Assembly: GCF_015553355.1 (NCBI RefSeq)
Contig: NZ_JADNGN010000015.1
Coordinates: forward strand, 1 to 43,716
DNA from: Collinsella aerofaciens
Lineage (GTDB): Bacteria > Actinomycetota > Coriobacteriia > Coriobacteriales > Coriobacteriaceae
DNA length: 43,716 nt
Direction: 5' to 3'
Part shown: positions 1-9,580 of the stretch, piece after piece
How the letters are laid out: the number at the start of each line of letters is the position of its first letter
Numbering within the stretch: the first letter of the stretch is position 1
Translations under genes and position numbers: made by a program
Notes under the pieces: model-generated
What the model saw: the letters and a program-made list of their open reading frames with translations, nothing else
What the model was told of the DNA's origin: nothing
Database searches by the model: none

Positions 1-12
1 GGGTATCGGGTT

Positions 13-48
13 CCCACATTCATCCGTACATGTACGGATGAATGTGGG
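13..48. promoter_or_regulatory. perfect 36-bp palindrome upstream of the GntR gene
   Basis: The two 18-base halves are exact reverse complements, centred on GTACATGTAC. It lies about 120 bp before the GntR-family gene. No T-run follows, so an operator (perhaps autoregulatory) or a small foldback repeat is more likely than a terminator. The function is inferred. Confidence 0.55.
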
Positions 49-171
49 AGGTGTTCGGATGAAGTCGATAATCAAGGCGTCCCAAAAAGACTGATTGGGA
101 GCTGGGGCGTGTCGATGCGATAGTATTACGTGGTGATATTCGACAAACCGTGGGCTTCATCCGAGGGCTTT

Positions 172-864
172 ATGGAACAACACCAGCATTATCAGAGCCT
201 GCAAGACCAGGCATACAACGCATTGCGCTCCAAGATCATCTATGCCGAGCTCAAGCCTGGCACGCGCCTTTCGGCGATTGGTCTGGAAAAGGAGACGGGA
301 ATCGGGCGCACGCCCATTCGCGAGTCCTTTGTGCGCCTGCGTGAGCAGGAGCTGGTGGAAACGCGTCCCAAAAGCGGCACTTATGTCTCAAAAATCAGCA
401 TGGAGCGCGCCGAGAACGCCTGTTTCTTGCGCGAGAAGCTCGAGAGAAGCGTGCTCATTAAATGTTGTTCGGCTGCTACGCCCGAGCAAAAGCAGCGGCT
501 TGAGCAGATTCTTGCCGAGTCCGAGTCACTCGACCATAGCGAAACACGTCGCTTTTTCGATCTGGACAACTTGTTCCATGAGACATGTTTTGAGATTGCC
601 GATCGTCACATGTTGTGGGATTGGATGAAGAGCATCAACACGCATTTTGAGCGATACAACTGGTTGCGTATGGTGTCGCAGGATCTGGATTGGGAGCCGA
701 TTCGTCGGCAGCATCGCCGGATTCTCGAGGCCATTAAGAGGGGCGATACCGATGCGGCGAGTTATCTGGCAGAGACGCACTTGCACCTGATGCCCGAGGA
801 GCAGGGCCCGGTTATCGCCTTGCATCCCGACTACTTTGAGCTGCCTAAAGACTCGTCTATCTAG
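172..864 (+). CDS. GntR-family transcriptional regulator, FCD subfamily
   Basis: This is a 230-residue DNA-binding regulator. An N-terminal winged helix-turn-helix (roughly residues 10-75) carries the typical GntR pattern: 'Y..L..KI..AEL.PG..L', then 'G.GRTPIRES..RL...ELVE..P..GT'. The C-terminal part (about 85-220) is helical and FCD-like, with the acidic and His residues (DNLFHE, H near residue 178, H near 202) that usually bind a metal or a small carboxylate effector. The ATG at 172 is preferred because GAGGG lies just upstream. An in-frame GTG at 130 would add 14 residues but has no visible ribosome binding site. No target gene adjoins it, since the next gene is another regulator, so the effector cannot be assigned. 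A long palindrome upstream may be its operator. Confidence 0.88.
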   Translation: MEQHQHYQSLQDQAYNALRSKIIYAELKPGTRLSAIGLEKETGIGRTPIRESFVRLREQELVETRPKSGTYVSKISMERAENACFLREKLERSVLIKCCSAATPEQKQRLEQILAESESLDHSETRRFFDLDNLFHETCFEIADRHMLWDWMKSINTHFERYNWLRMVSQDLDWEPIRRQHRRILEAIKRGDTDAASYLAETHLHLMPEEQGPVIALHPDYFELPKDSSI

Positions 865-989
865 CCCATCATCGCATCTGCTCGAGACGTAAAAACGACG
901 CTGCTCACCTACAGCGTTTTGCAACCGAGATTTTTAAAAAAATGCCTAAAATGGCTCAGACTGCTGACAATTGGGAAACGGGGTGCGCC

Positions 990-2012
990 ATGGCGCAGAT
1001 GAGAATCAAGGACATTGCCGCCGAGGCGGGCGTGAGCCCGGCCACGGTCTCGCGCTATCTCAACAACCGCCCCGGGCAGATGACCGAGGAAACCCGCGCT
1101 CGCATCGCGGCGGTTATCGAGCGCACCGGCTATCGCCCACGTGCTGCCGCGCGCAATCTGCGCAGCTCGCGCACCAACCTCATCGGTGTGATCCTGGCCG
1201 ACATCGCCAACCCGTTCTCCAGCGCTATGCTCGAGGGCCTCTCCGCCAGTGCCGCCGCGCGCGGCTGCTCGCTCATGACGGCCATTAGCGGCAACGATCC
1301 CGCCAAGGAGGCCGAGTCGCTCACCAGACTTATCGATGCCGGCGTGGACGGCCTGGTCGTCAACACCTGCGGAGGCAACGACAAGGCGATCGCCGCGGCC
1401 GCGGGGCGCCTGCCCGTTGTGCTGCTCGACCGCGACGTTGCCGACGGCGGTGTCGATCTGGTGACATCTAACAACCGTGAGCTGGTCGCCGGCCTGGTAG
1501 ACGCCTTGACCGCCGCTGGCAGCGAGCGCCTGTGCCTGCTCACCGAGGCAAGCGACGACAGCCCCGTGCGTCGCAAGCGCGCCGAGGCCTTTACCGACGA
1601 GCTTTTGCACCGCGGTCTTGCGGGCGAGGTCGTTACCCTGGCCGATGGCGGTGCCACGGGCGTTGGCCGTTTGGACGAGACCATCCGCGGCTATGCAGGT
1701 AAAAAGCTCGGCCTCATTGCCGTCAACGGTCTGGTCTTTCTGCGCCTGACCGAGGCACTGGCACAGCTTGGTCCCTCGCTGCCGGCAGGGCTCAAGATCG
1801 CGACGTTTGACGACTACCCCTGGAACCATGTGCTCTTTGGCGGCGTGACCACGGCCGCGCAAGACACCCTTACCATCGCCGAGCGCGTGGTCGAGCGCCT
1901 GTCCGAGCGCATCGACGTCGTCACCACCACGGTGGGTGAGGCCGCAAAGCTGGCGCCCAAACGCATCGAGATCCCCGGCCACATCGAACACCGCGCCTCG
2001 ACCTCTCGCTAG
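990..2012 (+). CDS. LacI-family transcriptional regulator
   Basis: This is a 340-residue LacI/GalR-type repressor. The N-terminal helix-turn-helix reads IKDIAAEAGVSPATVSRYLN and is followed by the hinge (TGYRPRAAARNLRS). A periplasmic-binding-like sugar domain (from about residue 58, 'NLIGVILADIANPFSSAMLEGL') runs to the end. The ATG at 990 is chosen because the HTH starts a few residues later and GGGG lies upstream; an in-frame ATG at 942 would add a non-homologous leader. The effector pocket sequence (VVNTCGGND, DRDVADGGVD, TFDDYPWN) suggests a sugar or sugar phosphate but does not identify it. It stands alone, between an unrelated GntR regulator and a toxin-antitoxin pair, so its regulon is not visible here. 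Confidence 0.92.
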   Translation: MAQMRIKDIAAEAGVSPATVSRYLNNRPGQMTEETRARIAAVIERTGYRPRAAARNLRSSRTNLIGVILADIANPFSSAMLEGLSASAAARGCSLMTAISGNDPAKEAESLTRLIDAGVDGLVVNTCGGNDKAIAAAAGRLPVVLLDRDVADGGVDLVTSNNRELVAGLVDALTAAGSERLCLLTEASDDSPVRRKRAEAFTDELLHRGLAGEVVTLADGGATGVGRLDETIRGYAGKKLGLIAVNGLVFLRLTEALAQLGPSLPAGLKIATFDDYPWNHVLFGGVTTAAQDTLTIAERVVERLSERIDVVTTTVGEAAKLAPKRIEIPGHIEHRASTSR

Positions 2013-2016
2013 TCTG

Positions 2017-2049
2017 TGTGATAATATATAGACAATGTCATACAGGAGG
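2017..2049 (+). promoter_or_regulatory. promoter and RBS of the RelB-MNT/HepT pair
   Basis: An extended -10 element (TG at 2017-2018, GATAAT at 2020-2025) is followed by a short dyad GACA-A-TGTC at 2031-2039 and a strong AGGAGG at 2044-2049, six bases before the ATG. The dyad could be a binding site for the ribbon-helix-helix part of the encoded antitoxin (inference). Confidence 0.45.
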
Positions 2050-2054
2050 TATCC

Positions 2055-2549
2055 ATGGCTGCGTCTGTGCTGAGTGTGCGAGTGGACTCGTCAATTAAAG
2101 ACTCATTTGCTGAGCTGTGCGAAGAGCTTGGCATGACTTCGTCTGTTGCGGTCAATATGTTTATGAGGCAGATGCTGCGCGAGCGCTCTCTGCCGTTTGT
2201 TCCTTCACTTGGTAAAAGCTCTGCGAGCGAAAGCGCCGCGACGGGCATTTTGGATACTGCCCAGATTGAGTCCGCCGTCCGCGAGGCGGCCAGCTCGATT
2301 CCCGCCATCAAAACCGTGATTCTTTTTGGTTCGTATGCCCGTGGCGAGGCTCATGCCGATAGTGATATTGACTTGCGTCTCGAAGTCGATCGCGAGCAGG
2401 GCTTTGGTCTTTTCGCGCTGTCGGCATTTGGTGAGGCGGTGCGCAAAGAAACCGGGAGGCAGGTCGACCTCGTCTCGAGTGACTGTCTTGATGACGATCT
2501 TGCCGCGGCGATCGAGCGCGAAGGAGTGATCCTTTATGATCGCGCGTAA
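2055..2549 (+). CDS. RelB/DinJ domain fused to MNT nucleotidyltransferase (MntA-like antitoxin)
   Basis: This 164-residue protein appears to have two parts. Residues 1-50 resemble the RelB/DinJ ribbon-helix-helix antitoxin domain (VLSVRVDSSIKDSFAELCEELGM, then AVNMFMRQMLRERSLPF). Residues 75-162 are a minimal nucleotidyltransferase with the exact MntA signature GSx10DxD (GSYARG...DSDID) and a later acidic residue (VDLVSSD). In known MntA-HepT modules the MNT protein neutralises the HEPN RNase by adding AMP groups to a tyrosine. MntA is usually a free-standing protein of about 100-140 residues, so the DNA-binding-type N-terminus is unusual. The downstream toxin gene overlaps it by 14 bp, which suggests translational coupling. 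The N-terminal domain may provide autoregulation (inference). Confidence 0.88.
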   Translation: MAASVLSVRVDSSIKDSFAELCEELGMTSSVAVNMFMRQMLRERSLPFVPSLGKSSASESAATGILDTAQIESAVREAASSIPAIKTVILFGSYARGEAHADSDIDLRLEVDREQGFGLFALSAFGEAVRKETGRQVDLVSSDCLDDDLAAAIEREGVILYDRA

Positions 2550-2907
2550 GTCAGACTGCCTTCGCGCCCAAGAGGTTTTGGAGGCCATCTCCGAAACGAA
2601 CGAGCGCATCAAGGTTTTTGATATCACCGAGGATCAGTTTCTGCATGCGAATGACGTGCGGACAAGGGCGTTGGCGGACTCCCTTTTGATGTGTGCGCTT
2701 AGGGTGACGGAAGAGGCGGGCAAGTTGTCAGAACGCTCGCAGCGGCTTCATCCCGAAATTGAATGGCGTGGAATTATCGGCATGAGAAATTATCTTGCGC
2801 ATGATTACGGCAATGTCGACCGCTCGGTTGTTTGGGATGCAGTGACGATGGAGTTCCCTGCGCTGGAACGAGCCTGTAGGCAAATTGTCTCCGAATCTGA
2901 ACGATAG
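2536..2907 (+). CDS. HEPN-domain toxin, HepT-like (DUF86)
   Basis: This is a 123-residue all-helical HEPN protein. Near residue 94 it shows the catalytic Rx4HxY signature of HepT toxins (RNYLAHDY), where R and H cut RNA and Y is the residue AMPylated by MntA in characterised pairs. Other HepT traits are a central helix with EEAGKLSE and the 'WRGIIGMRNYLAHDY' context. It starts inside the end of the MNT antitoxin gene in another frame, the standard arrangement of this TA family. Its expected role is a growth-arresting RNase held inactive by its neighbour; this is inferred from family knowledge. Confidence 0.9.
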   Translation: MIARKSDCLRAQEVLEAISETNERIKVFDITEDQFLHANDVRTRALADSLLMCALRVTEEAGKLSERSQRLHPEIEWRGIIGMRNYLAHDYGNVDRSVVWDAVTMEFPALERACRQIVSESER

Positions 2908-2959
2908 TCACTTGTCATATCTGCCTGTTCGCACACGTTTTTTGAGCGCTTGATACGCT

Positions 2960-2975
2960 TTAACCCTGCGGAAAC
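2960..2975 (+). promoter_or_regulatory. GlnR-like box upstream of the glutamine-synthetase-like gene
   Basis: TTAAC, six bases, GAAAC is found at 2960-2975. This fits one half of the actinobacterial GlnR consensus (gTnAC-n6-GaAAC). It lies about 65 bp before the glutamine-synthetase-like ATG, and a GlnR-like regulator is encoded downstream. A second half site is not evident, so the assignment is tentative. Confidence 0.35.
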
Positions 2976-3040
2976 ATTTTTCTGCGATAGTATCTGCGAT
3001 ATAGACCAGTCGAAACCCGCCCGAAAGAAAGGGGAGCGAC

Positions 3041-4378
3041 ATGAACCAGCAGAACATCGATTACGTACTCCGCTCCGTAGAGCAGCGTGACATCCGCTTT
3101 GTGCGTTTGTGGTTTGTCGACATTCTCGGCCGCCTCAAGAACTTTGCCATTAGCCCCGAGGACCTTGAGGTCGCTTTTGAGGAGGGTATTGGCTTTGACG
3201 GCTCCGCCATCGAGGGCTTTGCCACGCCCGAGGAAGCCGACATGCTCGCATTCCCCGATGCTTCGACCTTCCAGATTCTGCCGTGGCGCCCGAGCCACAA
3301 CGGCGTCGCTCGCGTGTTCTGCGACGTGTGCACTCCCGATTGCAAGCCGTTTGCCGGCGACCCGCGCGATGCCCTGCGCCGCATGTTCCGCAAGGCCGAG
3401 AAGGCCGGCTATCTGCTCAACGTGGGCGCCGAGCTGGAGTATTACTATTTCCCCGACGAGCACACCCCCGAGCCGCTCGACAACGTGGGCTACTTCGATC
3501 TTTCGGTAAGCGATGCCGCCCGCGACCTGCGTCGCAACACGGTCCTCACGCTCGAGAAGATGTCCGTGCCCGTGGAGTACACCTTCCACGCCGCCGGCCG
3601 CTCGCAGCACGGCATGAGTCTGCGCCACGCCGAGGCCCTGAGCATGTCCGACGCCATCACCACGGCCAAACTCATCATTAAGCAGCAGGCCTACGAGAGC
3701 GGTTGCCACGCCTCCTTTATGCCCAAGCCGTTGGCGGGCGAGGACGGCAGCGCCATGTTCCTGTGCCAGTCGCTATTCGACCACGACGGCAACAACGTCT
3801 TTTGGGGCGAGGACGACGAGAAGTATCACCTCTCCGATATCGCCAAGCACTACATGGCCGGCATTCTGGCACACGCGCGCGAGATCAGCGCTATTACTAA
3901 CCCCACGGTCAACTCGTACAAGCGCATCACCACGGGCGGCGATTCCGTGCCGCAGTACGCCACGTGGGGCCTGCGCAACCGCGCGAGCATGGTCCGCATT
4001 CCGGTCTACAAGCCCGGCAAGCAGCTGTCCACGCGCATCGAGCTTCGTAGCCCCGACCCCATGGCCAACCCGTACCTGGTCAACGCCGTCACGCTGGCGG
4101 CTGGTCTGGACGGCATCGAGCGCAAGCTGGAACTCCCGCCCGAGGCAACGGCCGAGACGCTCAAGCTTACCGACCGTCAGATGCTCGAGGCCGGCTACAC
4201 GCCGCTGCCGCGCTCGCTCAAAGAGGCGCTCGACGTGTTTGAGGACTCGCAGTTTATGAAGGATGCCCTCGGCGAGCACATCCACAGTTTCTTCCTTAAA
4301 AAGAAGCGCGACGAGTGGCATAAGTTTGAGTCTACGATCACCGAGTGGGAGATTAAGCACTACCTGGCGAACTCCTAA
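3041..4378 (+). CDS. glutamine-synthetase-family protein with altered active site (GlnA2-like)
   Basis: This 445-residue type I glutamine synthetase homologue has the N-terminal beta-grasp domain (FVRLWFVDILGRLK, GFDGSAIEGF) and the full catalytic domain. It resembles the short, non-adenylylated form (no Tyr in the LELPPE region) and is closest by eye to actinobacterial GlnA2. E131 and E133 (ELE), the NPTVNSYKR segment, R314 (NRAS) and E334 (RIELRS) are kept. Several residues that hold the two active-site metals are changed. The Glu pair of HHEVAPGQHE is A184 and G191. The His of GSGMH is F240. The flap Glu of GYEAP is replaced by a GGDSV sequence. The feedback-inhibition Arg of B. subtilis GlnA (EGFVR) is also absent (EGFAT). 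Normal glutamine synthesis is therefore doubtful, and it may use another amine, act as a regulator, or be a non-catalytic partner. GGGGAG precedes the ATG. A GlnR-like regulator follows about 50 bp downstream. Confidence 0.85.
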   Translation: MNQQNIDYVLRSVEQRDIRFVRLWFVDILGRLKNFAISPEDLEVAFEEGIGFDGSAIEGFATPEEADMLAFPDASTFQILPWRPSHNGVARVFCDVCTPDCKPFAGDPRDALRRMFRKAEKAGYLLNVGAELEYYYFPDEHTPEPLDNVGYFDLSVSDAARDLRRNTVLTLEKMSVPVEYTFHAAGRSQHGMSLRHAEALSMSDAITTAKLIIKQQAYESGCHASFMPKPLAGEDGSAMFLCQSLFDHDGNNVFWGEDDEKYHLSDIAKHYMAGILAHAREISAITNPTVNSYKRITTGGDSVPQYATWGLRNRASMVRIPVYKPGKQLSTRIELRSPDPMANPYLVNAVTLAAGLDGIERKLELPPEATAETLKLTDRQMLEAGYTPLPRSLKEALDVFEDSQFMKDALGEHIHSFFLKKKRDEWHKFESTITEWEIKHYLANS

Positions 4379-4428
4379 TCGCGCTGGCTTGTTTCAGTAC
4401 GATTGAGCTCATTTCCTTGGAGGCCGAT

Positions 4429-5091
4429 ATGTCCGATAAGAGTGCCCTGTTCATGGCGCGCACGACGCGCTTCCACGAGTTTGCCCGCAGCTTGACGACC
4501 ACCCTGGGTGTCGAGGTGAGCCTGGCAACCCCCGATTCGCCGACTGCAGCGCACGACTTTGACCTGCTGATTCTCGATTCCGATGGCATCCGCAGCGACC
4601 GTATCGATCAGATTGCCAAGTGGCTTGACGACCGCGGCGGCGTCCCCATGTTGGTGATCGTCGACGACGAGGCGCTCGGTACCTTGCGCCTGCCCAATCA
4701 CGCGCATGCCGACTTTGTATGCCCCACGGCGACACCCAACGAGCTCAAGGCTCGTGCGCAGCGCCTGATGGGCGAGGAGGAGACCGTCACCGCCGACGAT
4801 GTGCTCAACATCGATAACCTCGAGATTAACCTGGCTACCTACCAGGTGACGCTCGATGATGAGCCCATCGACCTGACGCTGATGGAGTACTCGCTGCTGA
4901 GCTTTTTGGCGACGCACCCCAACCGCGCCTACAGCCGCGAGGTGCTGCTGCACCGCGTGTGGGGCTTTGAGTACTGCGGTGGCACGCGCACCGTCGATGT
5001 GCACATTCGACGCATCCGCTCCAAGGTAGGCCCGCAGATCGCGGCACACATCACCACCGTCCGCGGCGTGGGCTATCTGTTTAAGGACTAG
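4429..5091 (+). CDS. orphan OmpR-family regulator, GlnR-like atypical receiver
   Basis: This is a 220-residue two-domain regulator. The C-terminal winged helix (about 125-220) is a clear OmpR/PhoB DNA-binding domain (LTLMEYSLLSFLATHPNRAYSR, GGTRTVDVHIRRIRSK, TTVRGVGYLF). The N-terminal domain has the receiver fold order and a possible phosphoacceptor position (LLILDSDG). It lacks the usual acidic pair near the start and the conserved Lys before the last helix, as in actinobacterial GlnR. No histidine kinase is nearby. Its place directly after a glutamine-synthetase-like gene supports a nitrogen-control role (inference). The ATG at 4429 is chosen because GGAGG ends five bases upstream; a TTG at 4417 overlaps that site and is unlikely to be used. 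Confidence 0.82.
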   Translation: MSDKSALFMARTTRFHEFARSLTTTLGVEVSLATPDSPTAAHDFDLLILDSDGIRSDRIDQIAKWLDDRGGVPMLVIVDDEALGTLRLPNHAHADFVCPTATPNELKARAQRLMGEEETVTADDVLNIDNLEINLATYQVTLDDEPIDLTLMEYSLLSFLATHPNRAYSREVLLHRVWGFEYCGGTRTVDVHIRRIRSKVGPQIAAHITTVRGVGYLFKD

Positions 5092-5095
5092 ATTT

Positions 5096-5128
5096 CCACC
5101 ACAAAGGGGACAGGCACCTTTGTGGTGG
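5096..5128. repeat. 33-bp palindromic repeat (family A, copy 1), terminator-like
   Basis: A 12-base arm CCACCACAAAGG, a 9-base loop (GGACAGGCA) and the exact complementary arm are followed by TTTT. It begins right after the GlnR-like gene and could end its transcript. Four more copies lie at 16865, 18455, 19417 and 30755. Confidence 0.8.
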
Positions 5129-5244
5129 TTTTGCCGTAGGCCGGGTCCTTTCGGGTCTGCAGCAGAACTTAAGCCTTCCTAAAAGATTGCGTTCTCATAC
5201 ACGTTCGCCCGCATATTGGGGTACAACTCAACGTGAACAATGAT

Positions 5245-5273
5245 GGCCCGCCACATGTTTGGCGGGCCTTTGG
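5245..5273 (+). terminator. hairpin in the leader of htrA
   Basis: Perfect 9-bp arms GGCCCGCCA / TGGCGGGCC with loop CATGTT are followed by TTTGG. It lies 25-50 bases before the htrA ATG. It may be a terminator for upstream transcripts or an attenuator for htrA. The T-run is weak. Confidence 0.5.
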
Positions 5274-5297
5274 TTATTTGACGAAAGGATCGCAGCT

Positions 5298-6758
5298 ATG
5301 AGCGAGTACGATTCCCAGCGTCCCCAGGATGCGGGCAACGCCGGCGAGACCCAGCAGCAGCCGCGTGTGCAGGTGGAGTCGACGCCTGCCGGTAGCAACA
5401 TTCCCTATGTGCAGGCCTACGACACGCAGACCGGCCAGCCGCTGGGCGGTCAGCAGGTTGTAAACAAGCACACGGTGGTCAAGACCAAGACTAAAAAGCT
5501 GCCGATCTTTATTACGGCACTCGCCGGCTGTGCCTGCGGCGCCCTGCTGGTCATTGCGCTCATTATGAGCGGCACGCTCGATATCGGCGGCGGCAAGAAT
5601 GCCGTGACGGCGGGTGCTTCGGGTTCGTCGACGCAAAAGATCACGATCGACTCCGAGGACACCACGCTGGCCGAGGCCGTTTCTGCCAAGGCCCTGCCCT
5701 CCGTCGTTTCCATCACCGCCACTTCGAGCGGTAGCCAGAATGGCTCGCTTTCGCAGTCTGCCGACGAGTCGGATAGCTCGGGCAGTGTCGGTTCGGGCGT
5801 GGTGCTCGATACCGAGGGCCACATCCTCACCAACAACCACGTGGTCGATGCCTATGACCAGTACGTGGTGACCATGGACGACGGCACCACCTACGAGGCC
5901 GAGTTCGTGGGCAACGACGCCTCGAGCGACTTGGCCGTCATCAAGCTCAAGGACGCCGACGCCTCCAAGCTTACGCCGATCGAAATTGGCGACTCCTCCA
6001 AGCTCAACGTTGGCGAGTGGGTTATGGCGATCGGCTCGCCGTTCGGCAACGAGCAGTCTGTCTCCACGGGCATTGTGTCGGCGCTGTATCGCTCCACGGC
6101 CATGAGCTCTACCAGCGGTAACACTATCTACGCCAACATGATTCAGACCGATGCCGCCATCAACCCGGGCAACTCCGGCGGCGCGCTCGTCAACGACAAC
6201 GGTGAGCTGGTGGGCATCAACTCGCTCATCGAGAGCTACTCGGGCTCCAGCTCGGGTGTTGGCTTTGCCATTCCGGTCAATTACGCCAAGAACATTGCCG
6301 ACCAGATCATCGACGGCAAGACGCCGGTGCATCCGTACATGGGAGCTACGCTTTCGAGCGTCAATGCGCTTAACGCCCGCACCAACAAGCTGAGCACCGA
6401 TAGCGGCGCGTATGTGGCGAGCGTCGTTGAGGATGGTCCTGCCGCCAAGGCCGGCATTCAGGAGGGCGATGTCATTACCAAGCTGGGCGACGACGAGATT
6501 ACGAGCGCCGATGGCCTGATCATCGCGCTGCGCAGCCACGAGGTGGGCGAGAAAGTCGAAATCACGCTCATGCGCGGCAAGGAAGAGAAGAAGGTCACCG
6601 TCGAGCTGGGCTCCGATGAAGAGTTGCAGAACCAGCAGCAGGACGACAGCGCGACCGACACCGGCAACGGCGGTATTACCGACGAGCAGCTGCGCCAGTA
6701 CCTGGAGGAGCTGCTAGGCCAGCAGGGCCAGGGTCAAGGCTACGGCCAGGGCTACTAG
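5298..6758 (+). CDS. htrA: HtrA/DegP-like membrane-anchored serine protease with PDZ domain
   Basis: This is a 486-residue envelope quality-control protease. A cytoplasmic N-terminal tail (about 1-70, Gln-rich) precedes one membrane segment (about 72-95, LPIFITALAGCACGALLVIALIMSG). The protease domain sits outside the cell and has the trypsin triad: His in TNNHVVDA, Asp in SSDLAVIKL and Ser in NPGNSGGALV. A PDZ domain follows (YMGATLSS... AGIQEGDVITKLGDDEI...), and the C-terminus is a low-complexity Gly/Gln tail (GQQGQGQGYGQGY). GAAAGGA precedes the ATG at 5298. Such proteins degrade or refold misfolded secreted proteins, which fits an organism that exports pilins and adhesins. It appears monocistronic, with a hairpin in its leader and a strong terminator after it. 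Confidence 0.95.
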   Translation: MSEYDSQRPQDAGNAGETQQQPRVQVESTPAGSNIPYVQAYDTQTGQPLGGQQVVNKHTVVKTKTKKLPIFITALAGCACGALLVIALIMSGTLDIGGGKNAVTAGASGSSTQKITIDSEDTTLAEAVSAKALPSVVSITATSSGSQNGSLSQSADESDSSGSVGSGVVLDTEGHILTNNHVVDAYDQYVVTMDDGTTYEAEFVGNDASSDLAVIKLKDADASKLTPIEIGDSSKLNVGEWVMAIGSPFGNEQSVSTGIVSALYRSTAMSSTSGNTIYANMIQTDAAINPGNSGGALVNDNGELVGINSLIESYSGSSSGVGFAIPVNYAKNIADQIIDGKTPVHPYMGATLSSVNALNARTNKLSTDSGAYVASVVEDGPAAKAGIQEGDVITKLGDDEITSADGLIIALRSHEVGEKVEITLMRGKEEKKVTVELGSDEELQNQQQDDSATDTGNGGITDEQLRQYLEELLGQQGQGQGYGQGY

Positions 6759-6784
6759 CGAGCCGTTTCGCTCATACCGATGCC

Positions 6785-6827
6785 AGAGGGGCTGTCCCGC
6801 CAAGTGTGGGACAGCCCCTCTTTTCTT
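6785..6827 (+). terminator. strong rho-independent terminator of htrA
   Basis: Perfect 14-bp arms AGAGGGGCTGTCCC / GGGACAGCCCCTCT with a 9-base loop are followed by TTTCTTATT, about 30 bp after the htrA stop. Confidence 0.92.
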
Positions 6828-6890
6828 ATTGATCCGTTGGGGACGGAGGAAAACGGATCGCTTGGGGCTGACAAGAGGCCTGGTCCGGAA

Positions 6891-7103
6891 TGGTCTGGAC
6901 AGTTAGTTCAGATACGTATAAATCTGGGGCAGCTTGGGATGCGTTTTGAGCACTTTTTGATTGGGATGGGGCTCGAATGGGTGTTTGGAAGGGAGAACGG
7001 GACGTTTACATGGTCTCGAGGAGCCCAAATTAGTTGAAACAGGGGTGTTCGTGCCTGATTCAGCTCTAGGATTTATACGTATCTGAACTAACTGTCCACT
7101 CCA
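6891..7103. mobile_element. MITE-like foldback element with ~28-bp terminal inverted repeats
   Basis: Exact 28-base inverted repeats at 6897-6924 and 7070-7097 (starting GGACAGTTAGTTCAGATACG) bound a 145-bp non-coding centre. With two mismatches the pairing extends to TGG/CCA at 6891 and 7103. No gene is inside. It fills most of the htrA-ligA gap. It looks like a non-autonomous transposon remnant. No clear target-site duplication was seen. Confidence 0.65.
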
Positions 7104-7173
7104 GTCTGGCGGCTGCCGATTCGGTGCGGTTCGAGACCGCTATTCGGTCTCATTGCGACCGGTGGTACTCTAG

Positions 7174-9435
<2,262 letters not shown>

Positions 9436-9454
9436 TGCATCGATAACCAAATTG

Positions 9455-9499
9455 AAGAACCGACCGGAAAGCATGATGCCTTCCGGTCGGTTCTTATTT
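9455..9499. terminator. bidirectional terminator after ligA
   Basis: Perfect 15-bp arms AAGAACCGACCGGAA / TTCCGGTCGGTTCTT with an 11-base loop are followed by ATTT. It is followed by a gene-end fragment on the opposite strand that could share it. A diverged copy lies at 11249-11290. Confidence 0.85.
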
Positions 9500-9580
9500 G
9501 GACGGGGCAACCGGCACCGTGATCTGCGTTACGTAGGTCGCGGGGTCGTCGCTGACGATATTGTCGATGAGGGCGATCCT
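9494..9580 (-). pseudogene. C-terminal gene fragment, copy 1 (unknown family)
   Basis: The minus strand encodes a 28-codon tail ending in TAA: RIALIDNIVSDDP, then ATYVTQITVPVAPSK. The same tail with a few substitutions occurs at 11285-11374, each next to the same type of terminator. No upstream reading frame remains, so both look like remnants of the 3' end of a gene family that I do not recognise. Confidence 0.5.

Noticed and set aside
130-171. GTG start for the GntR gene
   Set aside because: No RBS, and the extension has no GntR similarity. The ATG at 172 has GAGGG upstream.
4417-4428. TTG start for the GlnR-like gene
   Set aside because: The TTG is part of the RBS (TTGGAGG) that serves the ATG at 4429.
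5274-6539. 421-codon minus-strand open frame opposite htrA
   Set aside because: Antisense shadow; HtrA motifs are complete on the plus strand.
7118-7165. Short GC-rich stretch with GGTTCGAGACC resembling a tRNA T-arm
   Set aside because: No acceptor, D-arm or anticodon arm can be formed around it.
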